64,000 nt of DNA from Heloderma charlesbogerti (Eukaryota > Chordata > Lepidosauria > Squamata > Helodermatidae), in contig JANEZZ010002668.1 in the NCBI GenBank assembly GCA_026122225.1, forward strand, positions 434,001-498,000, given 5' to 3'. The position numbers were made by a program, and so were the translations under genes. Positions 44,298-55,189 of the stretch are shown here, piece by piece; position 1 is the first letter of the stretch, and every line of letters begins with the position of its first letter. The notes under the pieces were generated by a model. That model had not been told where the DNA came from. It saw nothing but the letters and a program-made list of their open reading frames with translations, and made no database searches.

Positions 44298-47114
44298 TCA
44301 GTCGTTCAGTCGTGTCCGACTCTTCGTGACCCCATGGACCATAGCACGCCAGGCCTTCCTGTCCTGCGCACTCTCCCGGAGCGTGCTCAAGTTCATATTC
44401 ATTGCATCCGTGATGCTATCTAGCCATCTCAGCCTCTGCCGTCCCCTTCTCCTTTTGCCTTCAGTCTTTCCCAGCATCAGGGTCTCTTCCAGAGAGTTTT
44501 CTCTTCGCATTAGGTGGCCAAAATATTTGAGCTTCAGCTTCAGTATCTGTCCTTCCAATGAGCACTCAGGGTTGATTTCCTTTAGGATGGACTGATTTGA
44601 CCTCCTTGCAGTCCAGGGGACTCGTAAGAGTCTTCTCCAGCACCACAGTTCAAAAGCATCAATTCTTCGGCGCTCAGCCTTCCTTATAGTCCAGCTCTCA
44701 CAGCCATACATTACTACTGGGAAAACCATAGCTTTGATTAGACGGACCTTTGTTGGCAAGGTGATGTCTCTGCTTCTTACTATGCTGTCTAGGTTTGCCA
44801 TAGCTTTCCTCCCAAGGACCAAGCATCTTTTAATTTCATGGCTACAGTCACCGTCTGCGGTGATCTTGGAGCCCAAGAAAGTAAAATCTGTCACTGCTTC
44901 CATTTCTTCCCCTTCTATATGCCAGGAAGTGATGGAGCCAGATGCCATCATCTTAGTTTTTTTAATGTTGAGTTTCAAACCAGCTTTTGCACTCTCCTCT
45001 TTCACCCTCAACAAGAGGCTCTTTAGATCCTCTTCGCTTTCTGCCATTAGGGTGGTATCGTCTGCATATCGGAGGTTGTTGATAATTCTCCCGGCAATCT
45101 TAATTCCGACCTCTGATTCATCCAACCTGGCATTTCTCATGATGTACTCTGCATATAAGTTAAATAAGCAGGGTGACAATATGCAGCCTTGTCGTACTCC
45201 TTTCCCAATTTTGAACCACTCGGTTGTTCCATGTCTGGTTCTTACTGTTGCTTCTTGACCCTCGTACAGGTTTCTCAGGAGACAGGGAAGGTGGTCTGGT
45301 ACTCCCATCGCTTTAAGAATTTGCCACAGTTTGTTGTGATCCACACAATCAAAGGCTTTAGCGTAGTCAATGAAGCAGAAATAGACGTTTTTCTGGAATT
45401 CTCTTGCTTTCTCCATGATGCAGCAAATGTTGGCGATTTGATCTCTAGTTCCTCTGCCTCTTCGAAACCCAGCTTGTACTTTCGGTAGTTCTCGGTTCGC
45501 ATACTGCTGAAGCCTAGCTTGTAGGATTTGGAGCATCACCTTGCTGGCATGTGAAATGAGCACAATTGTGCGGTAGTTGGAACACTCTTTGGCGTTGCCC
45601 TTCTTTGGAATTGGAATGTAAACTGACCTTTTCCAGTCTTGTGGCCATTGCTGAGTGTTCCAAATTTGTTGGCATATTGAATGCAGCACTTTAACAGCAT
45701 CATCTTTTAGGATTTTAAATAGCTCAGCTGGAATACTGTCATCTCCGCTAGCTTTGTTGTTACTAATGCTTCCTAAGGCCCACTTGACTTCACTCTCGAG
45801 GATGTCCGGCTCAAGTTCAGTGACCGCACTATCATGGCTATCAAGGACATTACTATCATGGCTATCAAGGACATTAAGATCTTTCCTGTATAGTTCTTCT
45901 GTGTATTCTTTCCACCTCTTCTTAATCTCATCTGCTTCTGTGAGGTCCCTGCCTTCTTTGTCCTTTATCATGCCCGTCTTTGCACAAAACGTTCCCTTGA
46001 GGTCTCCAATTTTCTTGAAGAGATCTCTAGTCTTTCCCATTCTGTTGTTTTCCTCGATTTCCTTGCATTGTTCATTTAAGAAGGCCTTCTTGTCTCTCCT
46101 TGCTATTCTCTGGAACTCTGCATTCAGTTGGATATATCTTCCCCTTTCTCCCTTGCTTTTTGCTTCCCTTCTTTCAGCTACTTGTAAAGCCTCCTCAGAC
46201 AGCCACTTGGCTTTCTTGCATTTCTTTTTCTTTGGGATGGATTTCGTTGCTGCCTCCTGAACAATGTTACGGACCTCCGTCCATAGTTCCTCAGGCACTC
46301 TGTCTATCAGGTCTAATCCCTGAAATCTATTCCTCACCTCCACTGTATATTCATAAGGGATATGATTTAGGTCATACCTGAATGGTTTAGTGGTTTTCCC
46401 TACGTTCTTCAATTTCAGCCGAAATTTTGCAAGAAGCAGCTCATGATCTGAGCCACAGTCAGCTCCAGGTCTTGTTTTTACTGACTGTATGGAGCTTCTC
46501 CATCTTTGGCTGCAAAGGACATAATCAATCTGATTTCGATATTGACCATCTGGTGATGTCCATGTGTAGAGTCGTCTCTTGTGCTGTTGGAAAACAGTGT
46601 TTGCTATGATCAGCGTGTTCTCTTGGCAAAACTCTATTAGCTTTTGTCCTGCTTCATTTTGTACACCAAGGCCATGCCTGCCTGTTATCCCGGTGATTTC
46701 TTGACTTCCTACTTTAGCATTCCAGTCCCCTATGATGAAGAGGACATCTTTTTTTGGTGTTAGTTCTAGAAGGTGTTGGAGGTCTTCATAGAACCGATCA
46801 ACCTCAGCTTCTTCGGCATCAGTGGTTGGGGCATAGACTTGAATTACTGTGATGTTGAATGGTTTGCCTTGGATTCGTACTGAGATCATTCTATCATTTT
46901 TAAGATTGTACCCCACTACTGCTTTCCCCACCCTTTTGTTGACTATGAGTGCTACTCCATTTCTTCTACGGGATTCTTGCCCACAATAGTAGATATGATG
47001 GTCACCTGAATTAAATTCACCCATGCCTGTCCATTTTAGTTCGCTGATTCCCAAGATGTCGATGTTCAATCTTGCCATCTCATGTTTGACCACCTCCAGC
47101 TTACCTTGATTCAT
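44298..47114 (-). CDS. BovB endonuclease/reverse transcriptase (938 aa)
   Basis: Multidomain RTE-clade protein that nicks DNA and reverse transcribes the LINE RNA at the nick. From the first Met after the premature stop: APE-type endonuclease (about 1-235) with ISELKW (Glu25), GDWNAKVGS (Asp130, Asn132), NQIDYVL (Asp197) and GSDHELL (Asp223, His224). The linker is rich in Lys and Arg. The RT (about 450-720) has FCFIDYAKAFDC (Asp583), GVRQGCILSPCLFNLY and LRYADDTTLM (Asp685, Asp686). The C-terminal tail has WCWRRLLRVPWTARRS. Residues 414-429 are a tandem NVLDSHDS pair. No lesion within this frame. The expected N-terminus lies upstream of a stop (see next entry), so starting at this Met removes the first endonuclease strand (GTWNVRS), which carries an active-site Asn. 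Activity is therefore doubtful. Confidence 0.93.
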   Translation of the reverse strand: MNQGKLEVVKHEMARLNIDILGISELKWTGMGEFNSGDHHIYYCGQESRRRNGVALIVNKRVGKAVVGYNLKNDRMISVRIQGKPFNITVIQVYAPTTDAEEAEVDRFYEDLQHLLELTPKKDVLFIIGDWNAKVGSQEITGITGRHGLGVQNEAGQKLIEFCQENTLIIANTVFQQHKRRLYTWTSPDGQYRNQIDYVLCSQRWRSSIQSVKTRPGADCGSDHELLLAKFRLKLKNVGKTTKPFRYDLNHIPYEYTVEVRNRFQGLDLIDRVPEELWTEVRNIVQEAATKSIPKKKKCKKAKWLSEEALQVAERREAKSKGERGRYIQLNAEFQRIARRDKKAFLNEQCKEIEENNRMGKTRDLFKKIGDLKGTFCAKTGMIKDKEGRDLTEADEIKKRWKEYTEELYRKDLNVLDSHDSNVLDSHDSAVTELEPDILESEVKWALGSISNNKASGDDSIPAELFKILKDDAVKVLHSICQQIWNTQQWPQDWKRSVYIPIPKKGNAKECSNYRTIVLISHASKVMLQILQARLQQYANRELPKVQAGFRRGRGTRDQIANICCIMEKAREFQKNVYFCFIDYAKAFDCVDHNKLWQILKAMGVPDHLPCLLRNLYEGQEATVRTRHGTTEWFKIGKGVRQGCILSPCLFNLYAEYIMRNARLDESEVGIKIAGRIINNLRYADDTTLMAESEEDLKSLLLRVKEESAKAGLKLNIKKTKMMASGSITSWHIEGEEMEAVTDFTFLGSKITADGDCSHEIKRCLVLGRKAMANLDSIVRSRDITLPTKVRLIKAMVFPVVMYGCESWTIRKAERRRIDAFELWCWRRLLRVPWTARRSNQSILKEINPECSLEGQILKLKLKYFGHLMRRENSLEETLMLGKTEGKRRRGRQRLRWLDSITDAMNMNLSTLRESAQDRKAWRAMVHGVTKSRTRLND

Positions 47115-47462
47115 TGATCTGACATTCCAGGTTCCTAAACAATATTGTTCTTTATAGCATCAGATTTTCTTTTCACCACCAGACACATCCACAGCTGAGT
47201 GTCCTTTCGGCTTTGGCCCAGCCGCTTCACTCTTTCTGGCGCTACTTGGAAATACCCTCTGCTCTTCCCCAGTAGTATATTGGACACCTTCCGACCTGAG
47301 GGGCTCATCTTCCGGCGTCATCTCTTTTAGCCTTGTGATACGTTCCATGGGGTTTTCTTGGCAACAATACTGGACTGGGTTGCCCTTTCCTTCTCCAGTG
47401 GACCACATTTTGTCAGAACTCTTCACCATGACCTGTCCGTCTTGGGTGGCCCTGCACGGCAT
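47115..47462 (-). pseudogene. BovB N-terminal region, cut off by one stop codon
   Basis: In the same frame as the 938-codon ORF: 100 codons from a Met at 47462, containing SSDKMWSTGEGKGNP, TGEEQRVFPSSARKSE and ending GGEKKI, then TGA (47160-47162). Fifteen sense codons follow, including GTWNVRS, up to the Met at 47114. Copy 2 has CGA at the TGA position (18371), so a single C-to-T change at a CpG explains the break. Confidence 0.85.
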
Positions 47463-47527
47463 AGCTTATGGCTTCACTGAGTTACGCAAGCCCCTTCACC
47501 ACAACAAGGCAGTGATCCATGAAGGGG

Positions 47528-47537
47528 TACCATTCTG
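47528..47537. repeat. Target-site duplication, right copy (BovB copy 4)
   Basis: TACCATTCTG, matching 44278-44287. Confidence 0.85.
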
Positions 47538-48017
47538 TAGCAGTTATCTTTACCCAAATCTTGGTTCTGCCTAATCCATCTTTTCCAATTTACTTGTGAG
47601 AACATCATATGGAATGGAATTTATTCAAACCCTCTTCTCAATCAAAATATAGTTAGCCACTGCATCCCCCCGTATTTACCAAGCCAAATACCTTGTCAAA
47701 TAAGAATATAAGTTGATTTGTAATCATCATTTTCTTCTGAATGCTTACAAATAGATTGGCTTTCTGACTTTGATTAATAATCTTAGATCCTCCTTTTTAC
47801 TATTTTTATAAAATACAAGCACAACTTTACTGTTTCATCAGTCTATGAGAACATCACACATTTTGCAATATTATCAGAGGTGCTTTAACTGCTCACACAT
47901 TTCTATACTTTGATCTCTTTAGCGCTAACAATTTTGCTGTCCCACCTCCAGGAACAAACAATAAAATGATGGCCACAATTTTATTTTAAGGTTTGGCAGC
48001 ATAAACAGGAAGCATAT
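47538..48017. other. No gene seen
   Basis: AT-rich unassigned sequence. Confidence 0.4.
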
Positions 48018-48240
48018 GGCCAAAACAGACATTACTATAAATGTGTGTCTAGCAGAGACATTTTTTTTTTCATTTTTATTGTCGAGTAGGTACAGAGCCC
48101 CTAATCCAGGCTGAGCCCCTAGTATGGGGGTAGAGGGAGCTTTTAAGATCCAGACTGGCCCCCTTGCACCTACTCTAAAGTAAAAATGAAAAGAAGAATA
48201 GCTCCTAGACAAACATTTAAAATAATGTCTGTTTTGGTCC
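48018..48240. mobile_element. Foldback MITE, about 220 bp
   Basis: Inverted arms of about 70 bp: GGCCAAAACAGACATTACTA TAAATGTGTGTCTAG on the left mirrors CTAGACAAACATTTAAAATA ATGTCTGTTTTGGTCC on the right. Inside, TTTCATTTTTATTGTCGAGT mirrors CTCTAAAGTAAAAATGAAAA. The loop is GC-richer. No coding capacity and no clear duplication. Confidence 0.75.
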
Positions 48241-49266
48241 TTACTCTCCTCCTAAAGAGGTATAGCATATAATAAAAGCATTCTGTCCTTGGTACTCCCT
48301 ATGGGAGATTGTCTCTAGATCTAAGCCCCACCCCCAATAATTAAGCACTATCCTAGGATTCCTCCCAACCCAACTACACTCCTAAAGCACTGGAAGAAGG
48401 AGAACCCATAAGGCATGTCCATCTCTAAGCCTCTGGTCCAAGAAGAGCAGGATCCAGAAAGTCTCCTGAGCAAACTTGGCCACTGGGGGGGGAGGGGTTG
48501 TGTGTAAAAAAAAGTCCACTCATCTCCAAGGGAGATGCCTTCCTGAATCCACTTTCCTACTTCAACATCACATTCCAAAGAACTGATGCACTACCAGAAG
48601 GGACCAGCTTTTTTGACAGGTCAAATGGATTTCATCCATTGAAAATGCATGGCATTTCTATCAACGTCCTTATTTTTCTACACACCTACCAGAAAATCCA
48701 TTTGAGCATTTCATTTTTAGACAAAATGAAGATACCCCCAGGAACAACATCCTATGTTTTTCAAGATCCATTTGGTATGAATTATCATATTAATTTCCCA
48801 CTTTCTTTTTTAAGCAAGCCATCGCAATATTCCCCTTTGTACTTAAAGTGGAAGCATTTGGCTTCACAGAATGGCCTCTACTGTTCTCTGCTTATTATAT
48901 AGTTAATGCTACTTTTTACCACAAATGCCTTTCTCTAAAACTATAAAATATTTTTCAGAAATTTAATCTTGTCATACTAAAAGTAAAATTACCTGAGTTA
49001 GTATTTTATAGCTCTTACCCAATGGACTTTGCTCAGATAAACCCTTTGCTTTGTTGACCCTTTCCCCTTACAAAAAGGTGAAAACTAGAAACAAAAAATA
49101 AATATTTGCACTGTTCATTTTTGCACTGATTGAACTTCTTACCCTAGATCCATGTATTCATAACACAATGATTTAACATGGGCATGTCAAATATTAATAT
49201 TTTAAATATGTTTTGGGGATGATCATATCTGTATAGTGATATAGCATGTAATGGAATAGCCAAGAG
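48241..49266. other. No gene assigned
   Basis: Contains a 134-codon open frame at 48498-48902 with no recognisable domain, low complexity or flanking gene signals. I do not call it a gene. Confidence 0.4.
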
Positions 49267-49517
49267 AGCCAGTGTGGTGTAGTGGCAAGAGTGTTGGACT
49301 GGGAGCTGGGAGATCCGGGTTCTAGTCCCCACTCGGCCATGGAAGCTCACTGGGTGACTTTGGGCCAGTCAGACTCTCAGCCCAACCCACCTCACAGGGT
49401 TGTTGTTGTGAGGATGAAATGGAGAAGAGGAGGATAATGTAAGCCGCCTTGGGTTCCTTGCAAGAGGAAAAAAGGCGGGGTATAAATGCAATAATAATAA
49501 ATAAATAAATAAATAAG
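49267..49517 (+). mobile_element. tRNA-derived CORE-type (MIR-like) SINE
   Basis: A box TGGTGTAGTGG and B box GGTTCTAGTCC in the tRNA-like head. The CORE part has TGACTTTGGGCCAGTCAGAC and CACAGGGTTGTTGTTGTGAG. The 3' part is AAGCCGCCTTGGGTTCC, then AAGGCGGGGTATAAATGCAA and an (AATA)n tail, which resembles L2-type LINE tails. Less diverged than the copy at 22261. Confidence 0.8.
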
Positions 49518-51205
49518 TGTATAATGGGAAAACAAATAACATTTTAAGGGAATATACTGGGCTATAAGCAAGTTTGTACATAGCTCATTCTGCTACTTCT
49601 CAAAGCTTCCGTTTTAGCAATATGGAACAGCAAAAATTTGGACCATTTCTCACTTCCTGTCTTGAAGAACAGCTAATGACAAAAAAGCCTCCAGGCAGCA
49701 GAGTAACCTAAGGGAAAAACCACCTTTTAAAATTGCATGATATCCTACACTTTCCATTCATAAGCAGTCCTATGCAGGCACAAACCTGGGATGCAGAAGA
49801 GTATTTGGCACTTCATGCTAATGTTCTCAACCCTGGTAAGCAAACACAAGTAGGTGGTAAGTGCAAAAAAACAAAAAATCACACAGCAGTATTTCTTCAA
49901 AAGGCATAGCTGCAACTAAATAACAGCATACTATATGCCTTGTGGAAAATAGCAGCTAGATACTGTCCTGTGATAGATGCCCCATATATTAAGAGGTCTT
50001 ATGGTAGATCAATATTTTTAATGAAAATCTTGGATCCCTCACCTGAAAAGCTGAATGTTCCTATATAAAGGTGAGAGGTTAAGTAATACATATAAATTAA
50101 GGCAGTGTTTAAATATTTTCACCAAATGCCTCCTCTAACATTTTTATGGCATTTTAAGGTTCAAGAAAAAGGAAATTTTATCTAAGCAGTTTGGCAGAAG
50201 CAATATCTTTCATGTCAAGATTGTAAATTAAATCTTCATTAATTCAGGTTATTGCTTATGCTGAGCATTTACCATACATGTATATTGTGACATTAGTGTA
50301 CCAAAATATTTTTAACTGGGAATACAAATAAATCACAAAATAGAAAAGTATGTTCTCCCAGGAAGCAAGTAATCCTTCCAGGGAATTTGCCTGAATGCAT
50401 TCGATTACCTGTTCCAAATGTCATCCACATATAGCTTATATAGCAAGACTTGCACCGTAAAATTGACCACCTCAACAAAACAACAGTTGACTTGAGATGC
50501 ACCATTATTTAATGCCTAGAATTAAATACACAAGTTACTACCATTCTAGTCTACTGTTGCAGTGGACGTATTTGTTATTTTAAAAGGAAGCCACTAAGAA
50601 TTTAAGAAACCATTGGCTGCAAGGTTTGGCATATATTCACTTATCACTTCATTAAGTAAATTAATGACAGTCTTTAAAACCAGACACATGTACAGACACA
50701 TACATGCACACAAGTATCACGCAAATTATTGTCAGTACTTCTACTGAAGTACTTCTACGATTCTTGAATCAATATGTCAGATTCAAACACATATGCAATA
50801 TTATTAGCCTACTCACCATTTTTAAAATGTAATTTATAGACACACATACAAAGTTTGAGCACATGGCTGTTGTTTTGTTTTAATGTTTAGTCTTGCATGT
50901 AACCCTTTACTGATAGCTGTTTAAAAAAAAACAACACCTATGTATTCATAAAATTACTGCTCTAGTGGAATGATTCAAATGACAGCCATCAAGCCAAACC
51001 TATCAATCATATATTAATTATTTATTTCTGAACCATCTGGAATAATTTAAACTCTACATATTCTATTGCCCATCAAATCACAATTTTTCGAAAGCAACCA
51101 ACAGATTCAGGAGCACTTATCCCAATATCGAACAGTATGTAACTAATAAACCCCTTAATTGCTTCTGTTCATATTCTCAGGTTCTAAAGCATATTAGGGC
51201 TTTAA
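49518..51205. other. No gene seen
   Basis: AT-rich unassigned sequence. No exon recognised. Confidence 0.4.
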
Positions 51206-51272
51206 GAGAGCTTCGGCTATTGGGCGGTATAGAAATGAAATGAAATGAAATAAATAAATACATAAATAAATA
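51206..51272 (+). mobile_element. L2-type LINE 3' tip
   Basis: GAGAGCTTCGGCTATTGGGC GGTATAGAAATGAAA followed by AAATAAATA repeats: the very end of an L2-type element. Confidence 0.65.
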
Positions 51273-52059
51273 GGGACCTTGTATATACAGTCTTCTTAAC
51301 GGTGAAATATCAGTCCGTATGATGTCTATTAAGCATAATTTCAGTGTAATAGCTATCAATCAGTGGTTAGAGATATGAAGGTGACACTCAAAATCTGCAT
51401 CCAGCAACCTGCCAGTGCTCCTGGATTGTGGAAGCAGAGGGTTTCAGGGGCTCTCTTTCTCTTATCAGAATGGCACAGAGATCAGCTTTACTCACAATCT
51501 CCTCACAGAGCTGATCTGGTGTTAGGAAAGGGATATGTGAGATCAAATCACAATTTGCACACCTGGTTCACACATAGCCCTAACCCATGGTTTATTTAAC
51601 TCATGATTTGTTGCCATACCCACAGTTTGTCTGGCTGACAAACAAACAAACAAACCCTGAATTGTCTTCTCAATCCCTAGCTTGTTTGTTTCCCTCCTCC
51701 TTCGCCCGCTCCCTCCCTGTACTCCAAATGCCTTTCCAGTGCTGCAGTACTGGCATCATATAGAGTGTCTGGGTTTGGGGGGGGGGGGTTACCACTGTTG
51801 CCTGCCACCTCTGTACCATGGTGAAACAACCCATGAACAACCCACTGTTCTGGGTTCAATACATAACATTCCAGCATTCTGGTTTGCATAGAGAGCCCCC
51901 ATGAATGCAGGAGACTCTTCTCTTTGGGCAGTCACCCTCCATGGATTAAGCACAATGAATGTGATGATGGAGAGGGGTGACGGTAGAGTGATCCTTCCCA
52001 TCACACATTTGCTCTGTTCAGGTACAGAACACTTGAGTAGTACTTAAGAGTCTTTAGAT
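51273..52059. other. No gene seen
   Basis: Unassigned sequence with a (CAAA)n run at about 51636-51657 and a G-run at about 51777-51789. Confidence 0.4.
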
Positions 52060-52463
52060 CCTAAGGGCCAAACTAAATCTTCTACTCACACATGGAAGAA
52101 CTATGCATGATTGGTTTAACTATTTACCTCGAAGTAAGCACACATAGCCCCAATTCGTATTGGGACTATGGCAATCGGGGGGGGGGGGTGTTAAAAAATA
52201 AAAATAAACACCTCTACTGAAATCAAGGGAGATTTTTTTTCCTTTTTTCAATCCCACAGAGGGGGTGGAATTTCAGGATTAAAACAGGTGGGGAGACACT
52301 TAACCTGCCTCCCAGAACACCACAGTCCTGATCCGAATAGGCGGCCACACATGCTTACTCTGAATTAAATAAACCAATCACACATGCCTCTGTTTTGCAT
52401 GTAACCCTTTACTGAAATCTCACTCTGCTATGCGTGATTAGAAGGTTTAGTCTGGCCATAAGG
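52060..52463. mobile_element. Non-autonomous element with inverted ends
   Basis: Left end CCTAAGGGCCAAACTAAATC TTCTACTCACACATGG is mirrored by right end GCGTGATTAGAAGGTTTAGT CTGGCCATAAGG (about 35 bp at roughly 80% identity). Also mirrored: GATTGGTTTAACTATTTACC with AATTAAATAAACCAATCACA. No ORF. Confidence 0.65.
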
Positions 52464-52702
52464 CATTTTGTACAGGAAAAAAATAAAATATATTTTTACC
52501 CCAATAAAGAATGGAAATACAATAGAAATTAGCACTGTGTGAATCCTGACTTTTGTTCTGAGCTGGCAGATTCAGTTGTGTGCACCTGCAGCAAAATAGC
52601 AGCTCGTGTTGGTTCAAGAGTAACTACCTGGTCCTTCTCAACAAAATTGTTCTTCATCTCAATGTTTCTGCTTTCATCACTATCTAAGAAAAACTTTCCA
52701 AT

Positions 52703-52895
52703 CTGTACATAGAAAGCTGCCTTATACAGAGTTAGACCATTGGTCCATCTAGCCCACTTTGTCGACACTGGCCGGCGGCAGCTCTCCAGGGTTTCAGGCA
52801 AGGATCTTTCCCAACCCTAGTTGGAGATGCCAGGGATTGAATCTGGGACCTTTTACATGGAAAGCATGTGCTCTATCACACTGAGCTACAGCCCC
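52703..52895 (-). mobile_element. tRNA-Ala-like SINE with CR1-type 3' tail
   Basis: The minus strand begins GGGGCTGTAGCTCAG (tRNA-Ala-like start with A box), then ATAGAGCACATGCTT and the B box region CCAGATTCAATCCC. The body is unrelated to tRNA. The 3' part CTAGATGGACCAATGGTCTA ... TATGTAC matches the CR1 3' end (CTAGATGGACCCTTGGTCTG ... TATGTTC) seen at 32458. It is likely mobilised by CR1. Confidence 0.8.
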
Positions 52896-55189
52896 TTCCT
52901 AAAGATGCTTGGTTAGTACAGTTACCACTGTTAACCTTGGCAGCCCACATATTCTATATGATGTCTTCTCACAATCTTTTAAAAAAGGGTCCTTATTTTA
53001 TAAAGAAGAGCTTTTTAAACTCTCTAAAGAAATGTCTCATACGTGTATTTAAGACTGAACATGAATTGATTCCAAGCATATAGCTATATTTAATCTTTTA
53101 GTTGCCATAGGACGGTGCAACGTACTAACAGGTTTTATTACAGCATAATACTTCATGGGCAAATGCCTGCATAGCGTACACAATCTTATTAGCACCCATG
53201 AATGTCCTACTATACTCACAATCAAGGTGGTTAAGCCAGTGCTAAGAGGATTACATTTTTCTACCCTTTCAATGCATGTTTATAGGGAAAGCAGAGACCA
53301 TCACTTGTGTCTGCTAATGGAAAACAAAATCAGGTGAAGTAGTTATTTCAGATTTATTAACACAGACCATAAGGGTGTGATTATATGTACTTTGAGCATG
53401 TAGAAACACAATCTGAGTATACTACAAGGAAGTATCTTTAAAATAATTAACTACACAAATACAATATGAAGCAAAGCATAAAAAATTAACTCAAAACCAC
53501 TTGAATTTGTATGTTGCCTTGATTATTAGTTGTATATTCCTGTGGAGGAATCACCTGATCAAAGAAAATGCTTTGGTTGAGATGGAATTACTGAGATAGT
53601 ATTACTGGACACAGCTACACAATTGGATGAAGTTTAGTCTACCAAATGTTTGGATGTTTAGCCTAGTACATGAAATAAAATAAGCTTTTTCCAATTATGT
53701 TAAGAAACATGCTATTCCATGGCAGCAGTATTAGAGTGACTTGGGATAACTCTTAAGCAGTGCTTGCTTCGTCTTCACAGAGTTATCAAAACAAAGCCAT
53801 TGACAAATTGGCTCAAATCAAAGGACAGCACACTGCACTGAAAAAATATATTCACAGATATAAGATCATTGTGCAGGACGCAAGCCACATTGACTGTATC
53901 ATGCTAATCTCTATTATCCTTTTGATCTTGCATCAACTGTAAGAAAATTAAAATCATGCCTTTCTTTGGGAGCTGTTAAATAGTAAATGCTTAAGAAGCA
54001 GGTTGACCTCAAACAGTCTGCATGAGAAAGAAAGATCAGAAATTGCATTCTGGCAAAGGTACTTAGTAAACTTTGATTTCATTAAACCTCTTATAAACAC
54101 TTATTTTCTGTAAGGTCAATCCAGCTTATGTCGCTCTACTGAAGCACTGTAGCAAAAAGTCAGGAGACAGCAAACAAGGATCATACTTTGACAGGAAGTG
54201 GCTACCAAACAATTAAAAAGGAATAATCAGCTCCCTGGCAGTCATAAGGGGAATGCTGCTCAACTCATTGCTGGAAAACAATGGTGAGCAGTGCGGCAGA
54301 TAATTTTTGTACATCCAGGTGAGAATCGTATTGTTTGCTTCTGGGATCATTTCTGGGAGTTGGTGGGAATGAGGCATGTGTGTGTATGTGTGCAGGCAGA
54401 CTTTTGGTTTTAGCCCTGCTCACTATCTATATGTGACCCTCAAACACTTTCTCCCAAGAAATGCAGCCTTCAGGCAGCCAGGGGTGGGGGCACACAGGGA
54501 GAGAAAAAGTTTCCCAGCCCCTTTCCTAGAGGGAGATGACACATGGGCACACCTTTGTAAAATTTCTCAGGGTGGCCTGAAGGACCCACAAGGTCCAGGA
54601 TGCTAAGGACAAACCCCAAATAAATTTAAGCAGAAAAATTATCTGAAAGCAAGTTATGTTAGCCTACCCTTCATAAGATATGTCATAGTATAGGGAAATA
54701 AAGATAGTTTAACTGAAGGCTACAACACATTTTATCACACTATTATTTTATAAACATTATATTACCTTAAATATAGATATTTAGCTCCATAGCAAAAACT
54801 ACAGAAACATTTGCACATAGCTGTAAATTGGTGCATAATGTCATAAACATATGTCTATAGAATACATTATAAATAGTTATATTTTGTCTAAGCATATTAT
54901 AGTCATGTTTAAGATACATGTTTTTGGCATGGCTGTCAGCATTATTGGTCACGGAAAGCAAACACACTGTTCTAAATGTGGCAGAACGAACTATGATATT
55001 TTAAAAGGTTAGTGTTCATGTTATACATTTCATCCTAAATATAACCGCTATATTGCATTACGCCATTCACAGAAGTGGACATGTAATCTATTGTTCCACT
55101 TGCTTTCTTGCCACCATTTTTCCAGATAGCACAAATACTCTTAATTTTCCTAATGTGGATACCAGTACTACAGAAATACTCTACCCCGC
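52896..55189. other. No gene seen
   Basis: AT-rich unassigned sequence. Open frames of about 60-75 codons show no domain. Confidence 0.4.

Larger units (their letters stand above)
44288..47527 (-). mobile_element. Full-length BovB LINE copy 4
   Basis: 3.24 kb, bounded by a perfect 10-bp duplication (TACCATTCTG at 44278-44287 and 47528-47537). On the minus strand it starts CCCCTTCATGGATCACTGCC and ends GTCGGACACGACTGAACGAC with an (AAC)n tail. It holds a coding region of about 1054 codons broken by a single stop. The clean boundaries, complete leader and long frame mark it as the youngest retrotransposon in the window. Confidence 0.93.

Noticed and set aside
44734..45258. Long plus-strand frames opposite BovB copy 4 (for example 174 codons), and similar antisense frames in the other copies
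   Set aside because: They recur antisense to every BovB copy because BovB coding sequence leaves the reverse frame open. No independent coding evidence.
44298..47114. A host gene for craniofacial development protein 2-like
   Set aside because: That label is often given to BovB ORFs. The protein has APE endonuclease and YADD reverse transcriptase, (AAC)n tail and target-site duplication, so it is a LINE.
48498..48902. 134-codon open frame
   Set aside because: No domain, no Kozak-like or splice context I can defend, and no homologue I recognise.
52703..52895. Possible tRNA-Ala gene on the minus strand
   Set aside because: The A and B boxes are present, but the clover-leaf does not close after the B box and the sequence continues into a SINE body with a CR1-type tail.
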